64,000 bases of DNA from positions 1-64,000 of the forward strand of contig JBJXDZ010000105.1 in assembly GCA_046154645.1 (NCBI GenBank), in the 5' to 3' direction. The stretch is from Ga0077555 sp046154645 (GTDB lineage: Bacteria; Pseudomonadota; Alphaproteobacteria; Rhizobiales; Hyphomicrobiaceae). Shown here piece by piece: positions 1 through 8,478 of this stretch (the stretch's first letter is position 1; every line of letters begins with the position of its first letter). A program made the translations under genes and the position numbers. Under the pieces are notes generated by a model. That model made no database searches. It was given only the letters and a program-made list of their open reading frames with translations, and was not told the DNA's origin.

Positions 1-67
1 GTTGCCAAGTTGCAGTCGGATTTCATCGGCAACCTTGCGAATTTCAGACCATCGAACGGCCTGATTG

Positions 68-1012
68 ATGCGGCCTCGTCTAGCACCTGTGTCAGCAACC
101 CCAGGGGCGGCGGCAGCAGCGCCGGCCGCGGCCGCGCCGCCGCGCCCAGCCACCCCCGTCGCCCCGGCCGCGGTTGCCCCGGTGGCGCCGCGTCCTACCC
201 CGCCACCGGCAGCGGCACCGGCACCGGCTGTGCCAGTCCCCGCTGCACCCGCCACTGCGGCTGCTGTGGCGCCGCGTCCCGTGATCGGCTCGGGTCGCGA
301 CAACCTGCAGCGCATCGGCGGCATCAACGGCGAGGTGGAGAAGCTGCTCAACGTGCAAGGCGTGACGCGCTATTCGCAGATCGCCCATTGGGGCAAGCCG
401 GACGTCGAGCGCTTCGACCGTTTGCTCGGCTATCAGGGCCGCATCCAGCGCGAGAACTGGATCGAGCAGGCGCAGATCCTGGCCAAGAACGGCGATACCG
501 CGTTCTCGCGGGAATATGATCGCCGGGCACAGGAAGCCGCCAAGGACGCGGGCAAGGAGTCCGCCAAGCCAGAAGAAACACCTCGACCGACCAGGCTTTC
601 CGATGCCATCCGCGACAACCAGGTCAAGGTCGACGATGGCCGGCCGCGCTCGAACGATCTCTCGAGCCTGCGCTCGGTGCGCTCGGAGGCCTTCCGGCCC
701 GGCGATGCGGCGGCGGCTGCGGCTGGGACCGGCGCGCCACGGGCTGCCCGTTCCGGCACGCCCGACGACCTCAAGCGGATCCGAGGGATCGGCGTGCTGA
801 TCGAGAAGAAGCTCAACTCGATGGGCATCACCAGCTACAGCCAGATCGCCAACTGGTCGGCGCCCGATATCGATCGCGTCAGCCAGGTGCTCGACTTCAA
901 GGGCCGCATCGAGCGGGAAAACTGGGTCGAGCAGGCGCGCATCCTCGATGCCGGCGGCCAGACCGAGTTCTCACGGCGGGCCGAACGCGGCGACTTCGAG
1001 CCCTCGCGCTGA
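68..1012 (+). CDS. Tandem helix-hairpin-helix (DUF4332/COG3743-like) protein
   Basis: The protein has an Ala/Pro-rich low-complexity N-terminus (about residues 1-75) followed by two copies of one domain, near residues 78-150 and 250-305. Each copy has the pattern 'DDLKRIRGIG...EKKLNSMGI...YSQIANW...D' and ends in 'GRIERENWVEQA'. Such helix-hairpin-helix modules are found in alphaproteobacterial proteins annotated as 5' DNA-nuclease-like or NADH-dehydrogenase-E-associated, and they are not themselves catalytic. An in-frame stop at 62-64 limits the start to TTG 65 or ATG 68, and I chose ATG. No good ribosome site is visible, and the Ala/Pro-rich N-terminus could once have belonged to a longer upstream protein outside the window. 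Function unknown. Confidence 0.6.
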   Translation: MRPRLAPVSATPGAAAAAPAAAAPPRPATPVAPAAVAPVAPRPTPPPAAAPAPAVPVPAAPATAAAVAPRPVIGSGRDNLQRIGGINGEVEKLLNVQGVTRYSQIAHWGKPDVERFDRLLGYQGRIQRENWIEQAQILAKNGDTAFSREYDRRAQEAAKDAGKESAKPEETPRPTRLSDAIRDNQVKVDDGRPRSNDLSSLRSVRSEAFRPGDAAAAAAGTGAPRAARSGTPDDLKRIRGIGVLIEKKLNSMGITSYSQIANWSAPDIDRVSQVLDFKGRIERENWVEQARILDAGGQTEFSRRAERGDFEPSR

Positions 1013-1040
1013 CGCGGGCCTTGTGCTCTGATACCTAGAG

Positions 1041-1062
1041 CCTGCCGCGGCCCCGCGGCAGG
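1041..1062. other. Perfect GC-rich inverted repeat between genes
   Basis: A 10-bp perfect inverted repeat with a 2-nt centre (in practice an 8-bp stem and 6-nt loop) lies 29 nt after the HhH gene. No T-run follows on the + strand, so it is not a classical intrinsic terminator. It may stall or protect mRNA ends. Confidence 0.4.
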
Positions 1063-1091
1063 ACAAAAAAATGTTGGAGGAGACCCCATCC

Positions 1092-2090
1092 ATGAAACGC
1101 AGAACCGTTCTCGCCGGCTTTGCTGCCGGCACCGCCACCGCCGTCACGGGCTTTCCCGCCGTCCTGCGCGCCCAGGCCCCGCTGACGCTCAACGGCGCCG
1201 TGCAGTTCAACGATGACCACGCCTTCACCAAGGCGCTGCTCAAGTTCGAGGAACTGGTCAAAACGTACTACGCCAAGCCGGTCAACTTCACCCTGCACAA
1301 GAACTCGGCACTGGGCCTCGAGAAGCAGTACTTCGAGTACATGTCGCAAGGCAAAGCGGTTGACTACGGCATCGTCTCGCCCGCCCACATGTCCACCTTC
1401 TCGAAAGCCGCGCCCTTCATCGATGCGCCGTTCCTGTTCCGTGATCTGGCGCACTGGAACAAGGTGCTCGATGCCGATCTCTTGAAGCCCGTTGCCGACG
1501 AGATCGCCACCAAGGCCGAAGTCATGCTGATCGGCTATGCCGGTGGCGGCACGCGCAACATCTTCATCAATAAGCCCAAGGCCAGCCTGGCCGACATCAA
1601 GGGCCTTAAGGTCCGCGTGCAGGGCGCACCGATCTGGTCGAAGACATTCGCTGCCGCCGGCATGTCGCCGACCGTCATCGCCTACAACGAGGTCTACAAC
1701 GCCATCCAGAACAACGTCATCGAAGCGGGCGAAAACGAAGCTGCCGGCGTCGAGCAGATGAAGTTCTTCGAGGTGGCACCGAACCTCGCCATGACGCAGC
1801 ACGCCATCACCATCCGCCCGATCTGCTTCTCGGCCAAGACCTTCAAGACGCTGCCGGCCGATCTGCAGGCAGCCGTCCTCAAGGCCGGCAAGGAAGCGGG
1901 CGCCCATGGCCGCCAGATCGAATCGGGCGAGGACGAAGCCAAGCTCGTCGCGCTGGAGAAAGCCGGCAAGTTGAAGCGCATCCCGTTCGCCGACCGCGAC
2001 GCTATGAAGAAATTGGTCGATCCTGTCATGGCCGCTTATGCCAAGGAGATCGGCGTCGAGGAGATCTTCAACAAGATCAACGCGCTGTGA
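1092..2090 (+). CDS. TRAP transporter solute-binding protein, DctP family
   Basis: Periplasmic receptor of a tripartite ATP-independent transporter, normally binding a carboxylate-type ligand. The N-terminus has a twin-arginine-like signal (MKRRTVLAGF, hydrophobic stretch, cleavage near 'LRAQA'). The body shows the DctP pattern, including 'LADIKGLKVRVQGAPIW', the 'A..M..SPT.IAYNEVYNAIQNNVIE' ligand-clamp region and 'LPADLQAAVLKAG'. At 332 aa it is normal length. ATG 1092 is preferred over ATG 1071 because GGAGG lies about 11 nt upstream of it. No DctQ or DctM membrane subunits are adjacent, so the partner permease is elsewhere and the ligand cannot be named. Confidence 0.9.
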   Translation: MKRRTVLAGFAAGTATAVTGFPAVLRAQAPLTLNGAVQFNDDHAFTKALLKFEELVKTYYAKPVNFTLHKNSALGLEKQYFEYMSQGKAVDYGIVSPAHMSTFSKAAPFIDAPFLFRDLAHWNKVLDADLLKPVADEIATKAEVMLIGYAGGGTRNIFINKPKASLADIKGLKVRVQGAPIWSKTFAAAGMSPTVIAYNEVYNAIQNNVIEAGENEAAGVEQMKFFEVAPNLAMTQHAITIRPICFSAKTFKTLPADLQAAVLKAGKEAGAHGRQIESGEDEAKLVALEKAGKLKRIPFADRDAMKKLVDPVMAAYAKEIGVEEIFNKINAL

Positions 2091-2144
2091 TCTGACGGGC
2101 CTCCCACCTCGCGCCCAGCACCCGCCGAGTACAGCAAATAAACA

Positions 2145-2176
2145 CGATGCCGGCCGATCCAATGCGGCCGGCATCG
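2145..2176 (+). terminator. Candidate intrinsic terminator after TRAP receptor
   Basis: A 12-bp perfect stem with an 8-nt loop is followed by ACGTTTTA, 55 nt downstream of the TRAP receptor stop. The T-tract is short, so termination may be incomplete. Confidence 0.6.
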
Positions 2177-2233
2177 ACGTTTTAGAAGGCAATGATGCCG
2201 CGTGCACCGATCGACGGGGAGAGCCTGACCACC

Positions 2234-2632
2234 ATGCCGATCACCGCCCTCTACGCTGGCCTGCTGGCCCTCCTGTTCGTGGTGCTCGCCCTGCGCGTCA
2301 TCGGGGCCCGGCGGGGAGCCCGCGTCCCACTCGGCGATGGCGGCGACGCCACGCTGCTGCGTCGCATCCGGGTGCATGCCAATTGTGCCGAGTACGTGCC
2401 GCTGGCGCTGCTGCTGATCGGCCTGGCCGAGAGCCTCAAGGTCGACGCCCGCGTTCTGCACGGGCTCGGCATGGTGCTGGTGGCGGGCCGCGTGGTGCAC
2501 GCTGTCGGCGTCGGTCAGGCCAAGGAATGGTTTGCATTGCGCGTGAGCGGCATGGCGGCGACGTTCACCGTCATCATTACGGCGGCGCTGACCTGCCTGT
2601 TCGCATCAGTGCGGTCGGGGCTCATTCTGTAG
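2234..2632 (+). CDS. MAPEG family membrane protein
   Basis: Small integral membrane protein of 132 aa with about four hydrophobic segments. It matches the bacterial MAPEG (YecN-like) pattern: 'LLRRIRVHANCAEYVPLALLLIGLAE' followed by 'LHGLGMVLVAGRVVHAVG'. MAPEG proteins include glutathione transferases and eicosanoid enzymes; the bacterial members have no settled substrate. ATG 2234 is chosen over ATG 2192 because GGGGAGAG lies about 10 nt upstream and the family begins at this point. It stands alone after a terminator-like hairpin. Confidence 0.85.
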   Translation: MPITALYAGLLALLFVVLALRVIGARRGARVPLGDGGDATLLRRIRVHANCAEYVPLALLLIGLAESLKVDARVLHGLGMVLVAGRVVHAVGVGQAKEWFALRVSGMAATFTVIITAALTCLFASVRSGLIL

Positions 2633-2813
2633 ATCGCGCTGGTGCCCGTCCGTGGCAGCCACTGTTTCTTGAGTGCGCGGAGTCCTGCGCCCTGGCGCAC
2701 GTATGCAAGGGATGCGCTACTGCGTCGCACAAATGTCATATTGCATTGCACCATTGGCATGCCATATACAAGCTCAGGTTTGGCCAGCAGGGCCTAGGTG
2801 AGTGAGGCGCGAC

Positions 2814-3053
2814 ATGATCGAGAAAGCGAAGCAACTGAAGGTGATGGAGACGCTGGAAGCGAGCGATTGCCGCTGGCCGATCGGCGATCCGCGCCATCCA
2901 GGCTTCCATTTCTGCGGCGCCCGGCAGGCGGCCGGCCGTCCCTACTGCATCGAGCACTGGCAGCTGTCGTTCGTGCCTTCGCGCCCCCGTCATCAGGCCG
3001 CGGCGCCGTCCCTGCCGGTGGTTGCCGCCTTGCCGGTGCCCCGCGCCGCCTGA
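2814..3053 (+). CDS. Short GcrA-family protein
   Basis: A 79-aa protein carrying the GcrA signature 'CRWPIGDP...FHFCG...GRPYC..H' (Cys19, Cys34, Cys44, His47), the zinc-like module of the alphaproteobacterial cell-cycle regulator GcrA. Canonical GcrA is about 170 aa with an N-terminal DNA-binding domain. Here only about 18 residues precede the module, so this is a truncated paralogue or a distinct small family. It may interact with sigma70-RNA polymerase rather than bind DNA (inference). ATG 2814 is chosen for the AGGTGAGTGAGG tract upstream; GTG 2802 is possible. Confidence 0.7.
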   Translation: MIEKAKQLKVMETLEASDCRWPIGDPRHPGFHFCGARQAAGRPYCIEHWQLSFVPSRPRHQAAAPSLPVVAALPVPRAA

Positions 3054-3146
3054 GTGGCTCGGCTTGTCCGCCAGCGGACAGCCTGATTACCCAACATTTG
3101 CAACAGGCGCTCCGGTCCTCCGGGGCGTCGGTTCGCATGACGGGGG

Positions 3147-4076
3147 TCACCGTCCCCAGCGCAGCGCCAATGGATTGGCTGCGCGGGCGAGGTCGAGCAG
3201 GCCCGCACGGGTGGCGGCGTCGAGCGGTGTCAGCGGGTGCCGCACGGCATCGCTGCGGATGACGCCACCTTCCAGCATCACGGTCTTGGTGGCGCGCAGC
3301 CCGCACTGGCGGTTCTCATAATTGATCAGCGGCAGGATCGCCGCATAGGCGGCAGCGGCGTCGGCGCGCTTGCCCGCGCGATGCCGCGCCAGCACCGGTT
3401 TGATCAGATCCGGCAGCAGCGCGCTCGGCATGGTGCCTGTGGCGCCAGCGTCCAGATCGGCCATCAAGGTGATCGATTCTTCGCCGTCGTAGGGTCCCTT
3501 GATGGCGTCACCCCCGGCTGCAATCAGCGCCCGCAGCTTGGCCGCGGTGCCGGCCACCTCGATCTTGAAGTAGGCCGCCAGCGGCACCTCGCGCGCGAGA
3601 CGGGCCAGGAACGGCACGCTGAGGCTCACCCCCGACAGAGGCGCATCCTGCACCATGATCGGCAGGCGAGCGGCCTCGGCGACACGCTGGAAATGCTCCA
3701 GCATGCCGGCCTCGTCGGCCTTGAGCAGGGCGCCGTGATAGGGCGGCATCATCATCAGCATGGCGGCGCCGGCCGCGGCCGCGGCTTTGGCGCGCTCGAT
3801 CGCCAGCCGGGTCGAGAAGTGGCTCACCGTCACGATCACCGGCACGCGGCCGCGGACATGGTCGAGCGAGAGTTTGAGCAGCGTGTCGCGCTCGCCATCC
3901 GAGAGCAGGAACTGCTCCGAGTAGTTGGCCAGGATGCAGATCGCATCGACCTGCTGATCGACCATGCAATCGATGACGCGGCGCATGCCGTCGAGATCGA
4001 GATCGCCGTTGGCATGGAACGGCGTCGGCGCAATCGGCATGACGCCGGTGAGGGGGATGCTGGCGGGGGTGGTCAT
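3147..4076 (-). CDS. Dihydrodipicolinate synthase (DapA) family aldolase
   Basis: A 309-aa TIM-barrel class I aldolase of the DapA/NanA superfamily, acting on a pyruvate-like substrate through a Schiff base. The probable catalytic lysine is Lys171 in 'AAYFKIEVAG'. The usual DapA tyrosine region ('YNVP') is replaced here by 'MVQDAP', so it is probably not the lysine-biosynthetic enzyme but a paralogue acting on another keto-acid. ATG 4076 is chosen because AGGAAAGG precedes it. It lies 31 nt downstream of ruvX and is probably co-transcribed with it. Confidence 0.8.
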   Translation of the reverse strand: MTTPASIPLTGVMPIAPTPFHANGDLDLDGMRRVIDCMVDQQVDAICILANYSEQFLLSDGERDTLLKLSLDHVRGRVPVIVTVSHFSTRLAIERAKAAAAAGAAMLMMMPPYHGALLKADEAGMLEHFQRVAEAARLPIMVQDAPLSGVSLSVPFLARLAREVPLAAYFKIEVAGTAAKLRALIAAGGDAIKGPYDGEESITLMADLDAGATGTMPSALLPDLIKPVLARHRAGKRADAAAAYAAILPLINYENRQCGLRATKTVMLEGGVIRSDAVRHPLTPLDAATRAGLLDLARAANPLALRWGR

Positions 4077-4107
4077 GGCGTTGCCTTTCCTGAAAGCCGT
4101 CCGCGTC

Positions 4108-4644
4108 TCAACGGCCATGCCGCATGCGGTCGAGTGCGGTCTGCAGAATGATTGTCGCGGCCATCTTGTCGATCACCTCGGCGCGGCGTTTGCGCGAGGC
4201 ATCGCCCTCGATCAGTGTCCGCTCGGCTTCCGCCGTCGAAAAGCGCTCGTCCCACAGCAGCATCGGCAATGGCGTCAGCTTGGCGAGATTGCGGGCGAAG
4301 GCGCGCGTTGCCTGCGAGCGCGGCCCTTCACGGCCATCAAGGTTCAGCGGCAAGCCGATGACCATGCCGCCGATCTTGTGCTCGGCCGCCCGCGCCAGCA
4401 GAATCGGCACGTCCAGGCTGAACTTTTTGCGCCGGATGGTCTCGAATCCCGAGGCGATCGTGCGCCCGACATCCGACAGCGCCAGCCCCAGTGTTTTCGT
4501 GCCGACATCGATGCCGATCAGCCGTTCGCCGGGCTTCAGGGCTGCCCGGAAGGCTGCCAGGTCCAGCACGCCCGTCACAGCCATGCCGGCCTCGGCGGGC
4601 AGGGTCTCGTCGGAGGTCGCGCTTTCGGGTTTGTCGTGCTGCAT
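4108..4644 (-). CDS. ruvX: Holliday junction resolvase-like RuvX (YqgF)
   Basis: RNase H-fold protein of the RuvX/YqgF family, implicated in 16S rRNA 5'-end maturation and possibly junction resolution. Visible motifs are 'LIGIDVGTKTLGLALSD' (first acidic residue), 'GMVIGLPLNLDG' and 'LLWDERFSTAEAERTL', ending in the helix with 'IDKMAATIILQTAL'. At 178 aa it is slightly longer than the usual 140-160 aa because of an N-terminal extension. ATG 4644 was chosen; in-frame upstream sequence is not conserved in character. It is divergent from the UPF0173 gene, with 71 nt between starts. Confidence 0.9.
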   Translation of the reverse strand: MQHDKPESATSDETLPAEAGMAVTGVLDLAAFRAALKPGERLIGIDVGTKTLGLALSDVGRTIASGFETIRRKKFSLDVPILLARAAEHKIGGMVIGLPLNLDGREGPRSQATRAFARNLAKLTPLPMLLWDERFSTAEAERTLIEGDASRKRRAEVIDKMAATIILQTALDRMRHGR

Positions 4645-4715
4645 GGACGGCTTATAGTCGCGCCTGCACCCGAATTCCAGGTCTGAAGCAGACCTCTTCA
4701 ATCAAAGGCTCAGCA

Positions 4716-5408
4716 ATGAAGATAACGTGGTACGGCCATTCCTGCTTTCGCCTCGAGACGGGCAACAGCGTCCTGCTGATCGACCCGTTCCTCAAGGGCA
4801 GCCCCACGTTCCAGACGTCCGGCGTCGCTTTCGAGGCCGCCATCAAGGGCGTCACCCATGTGGCGCTCACGCACGGCCACGACGACCACATCGGGGACGC
4901 CGGGGAGATCTGCAAGGCGACCGGGGCGGAACTGTTGGCTACGTTCGAGCTCGCTATGCACATGAAGGGCAAAGGCGCGGAAAAGTTGCAGCCGATGAAC
5001 ACCGGTGGCACCGTCTACGGCGCCGACTTCGACCTCACCCTGGTCAACGCGCTGCATTCCTCGTCGTCGGGCGGCGTTTACCTTGGCAACCCCAACGGCA
5101 TCGTCGTGCGCAGCAAGGTTGGCAAGACGGTCTACCACATGGGCGATACCGACATGTTCTCCGGCATGGAGCTGATCGCCGAGTTCCACAAGCCCGACAT
5201 CGGCATCGTGCCCATCGGCGACCGTTTCACGATGGGTGCCAAAGCGGCCGCTTTCGCCTGTAAGAAGTACTTCTCGTTCAAGGCAGTCCTGCCCTGCCAC
5301 TACGGCACCTTTGCCGGCATGCTCGACCCCGACGCCACCAAATTCGTCGCTGAGATGAAGGGCCACAACGTCCTCGTTCCCAAGATCGGCGAACCGGTGA
5401 CGGTATGA
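4716..5408 (+). CDS. UPF0173-type metal-dependent hydrolase
   Basis: A 230-aa metallo-beta-lactamase-fold protein of the UPF0173/YtkL family. Visible features are the N-terminal 'WYGHSCFRL', the metal motif 'THGHDDHIGD', the later 'HMGDTDMF' and the C-terminal 'LPCHYGTF'. All expected His and Asp ligands are present, so it should be an active hydrolase, cytoplasmic and without a signal peptide. The substrate of the family is not established. ATG 4716 starts exactly at the family N-terminus. Monocistronic; divergent from ruvX. Confidence 0.9.
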   Translation: MKITWYGHSCFRLETGNSVLLIDPFLKGSPTFQTSGVAFEAAIKGVTHVALTHGHDDHIGDAGEICKATGAELLATFELAMHMKGKGAEKLQPMNTGGTVYGADFDLTLVNALHSSSSGGVYLGNPNGIVVRSKVGKTVYHMGDTDMFSGMELIAEFHKPDIGIVPIGDRFTMGAKAAAFACKKYFSFKAVLPCHYGTFAGMLDPDATKFVAEMKGHNVLVPKIGEPVTV

Positions 5409-5724
5409 CGGCATGGCTTTACGCGCCGGTTGGCGCCAGGCAACCGAAGGCGCAACCAACGAGGCCGAAGCACGTTGGGTCAAGCCCTGCACTTCGCGCG
5501 ACCCAACAGCCAAGAACGCGAGCGCGGAGGCTTGTGGTTTTCGCGTCGGGTCGCGCCGAGTCTGCGCCTCAGCTTGACGCCGACTGACGGGCAGCAGTTG
5601 AAGGGCCAAGCTGGGCCTTAACCTTGTGAGGCGAAATGCGGCAGCAGCTTATCCCCCGCCGCCGCGGATGCCGGATAATGTGACCCGCCCGACGATGTCG
5701 ACGGGACCTGAGGAAGAGACCGAG
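5409..5724. other. Intergenic region with an inverted repeat
   Basis: 316 nt without a convincing gene. It holds an 8-bp perfect inverted repeat (GTTGGGTC at 5474-5481 and GACCCAAC at 5500-5507, 18-nt spacer). A similar GTTGGG/CCCAAC arrangement recurs at 16394-16426 between convergent genes, so it may be a small dispersed element. An AGGAAGAG ribosome site for the next gene lies at 5711-5718. Confidence 0.5.
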
Positions 5725-8304
5725 ATGCAGGATAAGACACAGGGTGCGGTGGGCGAGGCGGGTGCGGCCTCCGGTAGCGCCAAGACGGCTGCTGACGGGG
5801 CCACCGCGCGCCGCCATGCGCTCTGGGTGTTCACGTTGACCACGTTCCTGTCGGCGCTGCTGCTGTTCTCGATCCAGCCCATGTTCGCCAAGATGGTGCT
5901 GCCTGTGCTCGGCGGCGCGCCGTCAGTGTGGGCCGTCGCCATGCTGTTCTTCCAGGCGGCTTTGCTGGCCGGCTACCTCTACGCGCATCTGCTCAATCGC
6001 TATGTGGCGCCCTCGACCAGCGGCTTTGTGCATCTGGCGGTCTGCGCCGCAGCCCTGCTGACTCTGCCGATCGCGCTGCCGGCAAGCTTCGGCGAGCCCC
6101 CGGCCGGCGAGCCCTACCTGTGGCAGCTCGGTCTGTTCACCATCGCCGTCGGCCTGCCGTTTTTTGCCGTCTCCGCCAATGCGCCGCTGCTGCAGGCCTG
6201 GTTCTCGAACACGGGCCACGCCCACGGCCGCGATCCCTATTTTCTCTACGGCGCGTCGAATCTCGGCAGCTTGATCGCGCTCCTCGGCTATCCGCTGCTG
6301 CTCGAGCCGCTGTTCGGCCTGCGCCAGCTCAGCGGCTATTGGACCATAGGCTTCGCGGCCTTGATCGCGGCCCTGGCGACGGCATTCCTGATTGTGCGCC
6401 TGGCGCAGACGCCAGCCACCAGCCTTGAATCCACAGGCACCTCCACGGCGCCAACGCTGGACGCCCCGTCCCCGACGTGGCCGCAGCGTCTCGCCTGGAT
6501 CGGTCTGGCCCTGGTGCCGTCGGCGCTGCTCACCGCCTTTACCAATCACGTCACCACGGATATCGCGTCGGCGCCGCTGCTGTGGGTGCTTCCCCTGGCG
6601 CTGTACCTGCTCACCTTCGTGCTGGTCTTCCGCGAGCGGCCCATCGTCGCCATTCCCGTCGCCATCCTGATCGCGCTCGGCGTCGCCATGCTGGTCAAGT
6701 TCTATGGTGAGCGCATCAAGAGCTGGGATCTCTCCTGGTCCATCATCGGCTATTGGGGGCTCGGAGCCGGCGTGGTGGCGCTGCTGGTGCAATTCCTGAC
6801 ACCCGGCCGGTCCATGCAGTGGCTGCGTGGCGTGCATCTGGCAGCCGTCGTGCTGGGTCTCCTGGCGCTCGCCCAGACCCGCCATGAGAGCTGGTTCATC
6901 TCGGCCCCGATCGGCCTCATCGTTTTCTTCGCCTCGACCATGGTGGCCCACCGCACGCTCTATGAGGCGCGGCCGGCGGCCCAGCATCTCACCGAGTTCT
7001 ATTTGTGGATGTCGCTCGGTGGCGTGCTTGGCGGTCTGTTTGCTGCCCTCATCGCCCCAAAGATCTTCTCGGAGGTTTTCGAGTACCCGATCCTGCTCGC
7101 CCTCACCATGGCCTGCCGCCCGCGTGCCCTTGGCATCAAGTTCAGCAAGGACAAGATCGACGACCTGCTGGTGCTCTGGCTGGTGATTGCGTTCTCGATC
7201 CTGGCCGTCATCTGGGGGCCGCGCCTGCTGTCGTACATGCCGGTCCTCGACACGTCGCAGGTGCCCTCGGCCGCCTGGTGGATATCGGGGCCGATGGCGT
7301 TCTGGAACGCCGTTCGCGTCAACATGTTCGAGTGGGGTGCCACCGCCGCCGTTTGCCTGGTGCTCGGCGGCTTGCTGCTGGCCTTCTGGCGCTCGCCTCC
7401 GCGGCAGCTCGCGCTCGCGCTCGGCATGTGCGCGGCGGTGGTCCTGCTGCCATCGGGTGTGCGCCGCTCGGACGCTGAACGCAGCTATTTCGGCGTTTAC
7501 CGCGTCTATGCTTCAAGCGGCTACAACATCCTCATGCACGGCACCACGCTGCACGGTGCTCAGCGCATCCGCAACGATGCCGGCGAGGTCGTCGTCGACA
7601 CCACGCCGGCGACCTACTACCACCCGACCAGCCCCATGGCGAAATCCATCGAAACCGTGCGCGAGCACGTCTCGAAGGTCGCCGGTGGCACCAAGCGGTT
7701 CGGCGTCATTGGCCTCGGCTCCGGCTCGCTCGCCTGCCTCGCCGGCGAGGGCGAAAGCTGGCGCTTCTTCGAGATCGATCCGGTGATGGTCGGCATCGCC
7801 ACCAATCCGGACAATTTCTCCTACCTCTCGAGCTGCCAGCCCAACCCGCCCGACATCGTGCTGGGCGATGCCCGCTTGACGCTCGCCAAGGAGAAGCCCG
7901 CCAGCTTTGATCTGCTCATCGTCGATGCCTTCTCCTCAGACGCCGTGCCGATCCATCTGATGACGGCCGAGGCGCTGAAGCTCTATCTTGAGAAGGTGAG
8001 CGACAACGGCATCGCCGTCCTGCACATTTCAAACCGCTATCTCGATCTGGATGCCGTTCTCGGCGCCACGGTGAAGCTGGTGCCGGGCGCCCACGGCCTC
8101 ATCATCTCCGACGAGACGGCCGACGGCAGCTACGCGTCCACCAGTTCCACCATCGCCGTATTCGCAAAATCTCCGGAAGCGCTGGCACCGTTCCGGGAGT
8201 TGACCGAACTGCGCGAGCTCGACGGCAAGAACGTCAAGGCCTGGACCGACGATTTCTCCGACATCATGGGGCCCTTCCTCTCGAAGATGCGCATCTACGA
8301 CTGA
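5725..8304 (+). CDS. Fused MFS / spermidine-synthase-like membrane protein
   Basis: An 859-aa protein. Roughly the first 600 residues hold multiple hydrophobic helices, beginning with 'LWVFTLTTFLSALLLFSIQP'. The C-terminal 250 residues form a methyltransferase-like spermidine-synthase fold, with the nucleotide loop 'GVIGLGSGSLACLA', the acidic 'FFEIDP' and 'GDAR', and 'DAFSSDAVPIHLMT'. The architecture is common in proteobacteria but its reaction is not established; true polyamine synthesis is doubtful because such fusions often lack the polyamine site. ATG 5725 is chosen for the AGGAAGAG tract 6-7 nt upstream; earlier starts at 5626 and 5695 remain possible. Confidence 0.85.
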   Translation: MQDKTQGAVGEAGAASGSAKTAADGATARRHALWVFTLTTFLSALLLFSIQPMFAKMVLPVLGGAPSVWAVAMLFFQAALLAGYLYAHLLNRYVAPSTSGFVHLAVCAAALLTLPIALPASFGEPPAGEPYLWQLGLFTIAVGLPFFAVSANAPLLQAWFSNTGHAHGRDPYFLYGASNLGSLIALLGYPLLLEPLFGLRQLSGYWTIGFAALIAALATAFLIVRLAQTPATSLESTGTSTAPTLDAPSPTWPQRLAWIGLALVPSALLTAFTNHVTTDIASAPLLWVLPLALYLLTFVLVFRERPIVAIPVAILIALGVAMLVKFYGERIKSWDLSWSIIGYWGLGAGVVALLVQFLTPGRSMQWLRGVHLAAVVLGLLALAQTRHESWFISAPIGLIVFFASTMVAHRTLYEARPAAQHLTEFYLWMSLGGVLGGLFAALIAPKIFSEVFEYPILLALTMACRPRALGIKFSKDKIDDLLVLWLVIAFSILAVIWGPRLLSYMPVLDTSQVPSAAWWISGPMAFWNAVRVNMFEWGATAAVCLVLGGLLLAFWRSPPRQLALALGMCAAVVLLPSGVRRSDAERSYFGVYRVYASSGYNILMHGTTLHGAQRIRNDAGEVVVDTTPATYYHPTSPMAKSIETVREHVSKVAGGTKRFGVIGLGSGSLACLAGEGESWRFFEIDPVMVGIATNPDNFSYLSSCQPNPPDIVLGDARLTLAKEKPASFDLLIVDAFSSDAVPIHLMTAEALKLYLEKVSDNGIAVLHISNRYLDLDAVLGATVKLVPGAHGLIISDETADGSYASTSSTIAVFAKSPEALAPFRELTELRELDGKNVKAWTDDFSDIMGPFLSKMRIYD

Positions 8305-8311
8305 CCGCATC

Positions 8312-8463
8312 TCGCCCTCAGCGGTGTGCCTGAGCGCCACCCACGCGATCCCGGATCTGCGTGAGGCGCACGGTGTGCGCTCACTTCGTCCGGGAAGACA
8401 GTGCGTGGGTGAAGGTTCGGCGAACACCACCCCCGCATCACGGCGGACAGGCGGCGTGGGGGC
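8312..8463 (+). ncRNA. ssrS: 6S RNA
   Basis: The spacer before the 5-FCL gene folds as a long, interrupted rod. A closing helix of about CACCCACGC (8338-8346) pairs with GCGTGGGTG (8403-8411). An apical hairpin lies at 8361-8384 inside a CCGGA/TCCGG helix. On the 3' side is a small GTTCGGCGAAC hairpin (8415-8425), followed by a 'GGCGGACAGGCGGCG' tract whose CAGGC can pair with GCCTG near 8329-8333. This rod, bubble and 3' mini-hairpin match 6S RNA, which sequesters sigma70 holoenzyme. In proteobacteria ssrS sits directly upstream of the 5-FCL gene, as here. Ends are approximate. Confidence 0.75.
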
Positions 8464-8478
8464 CGCTATGGTGGTGAC

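Noticed and set aside
1035..2207. Long open frame on the - strand over the TRAP receptor gene
   Set aside because: It is the antisense shadow of a clear DctP-family protein; high GC keeps frames open. Same reasoning excludes the long antisense frames over 10224-11537 and 58354-58953.
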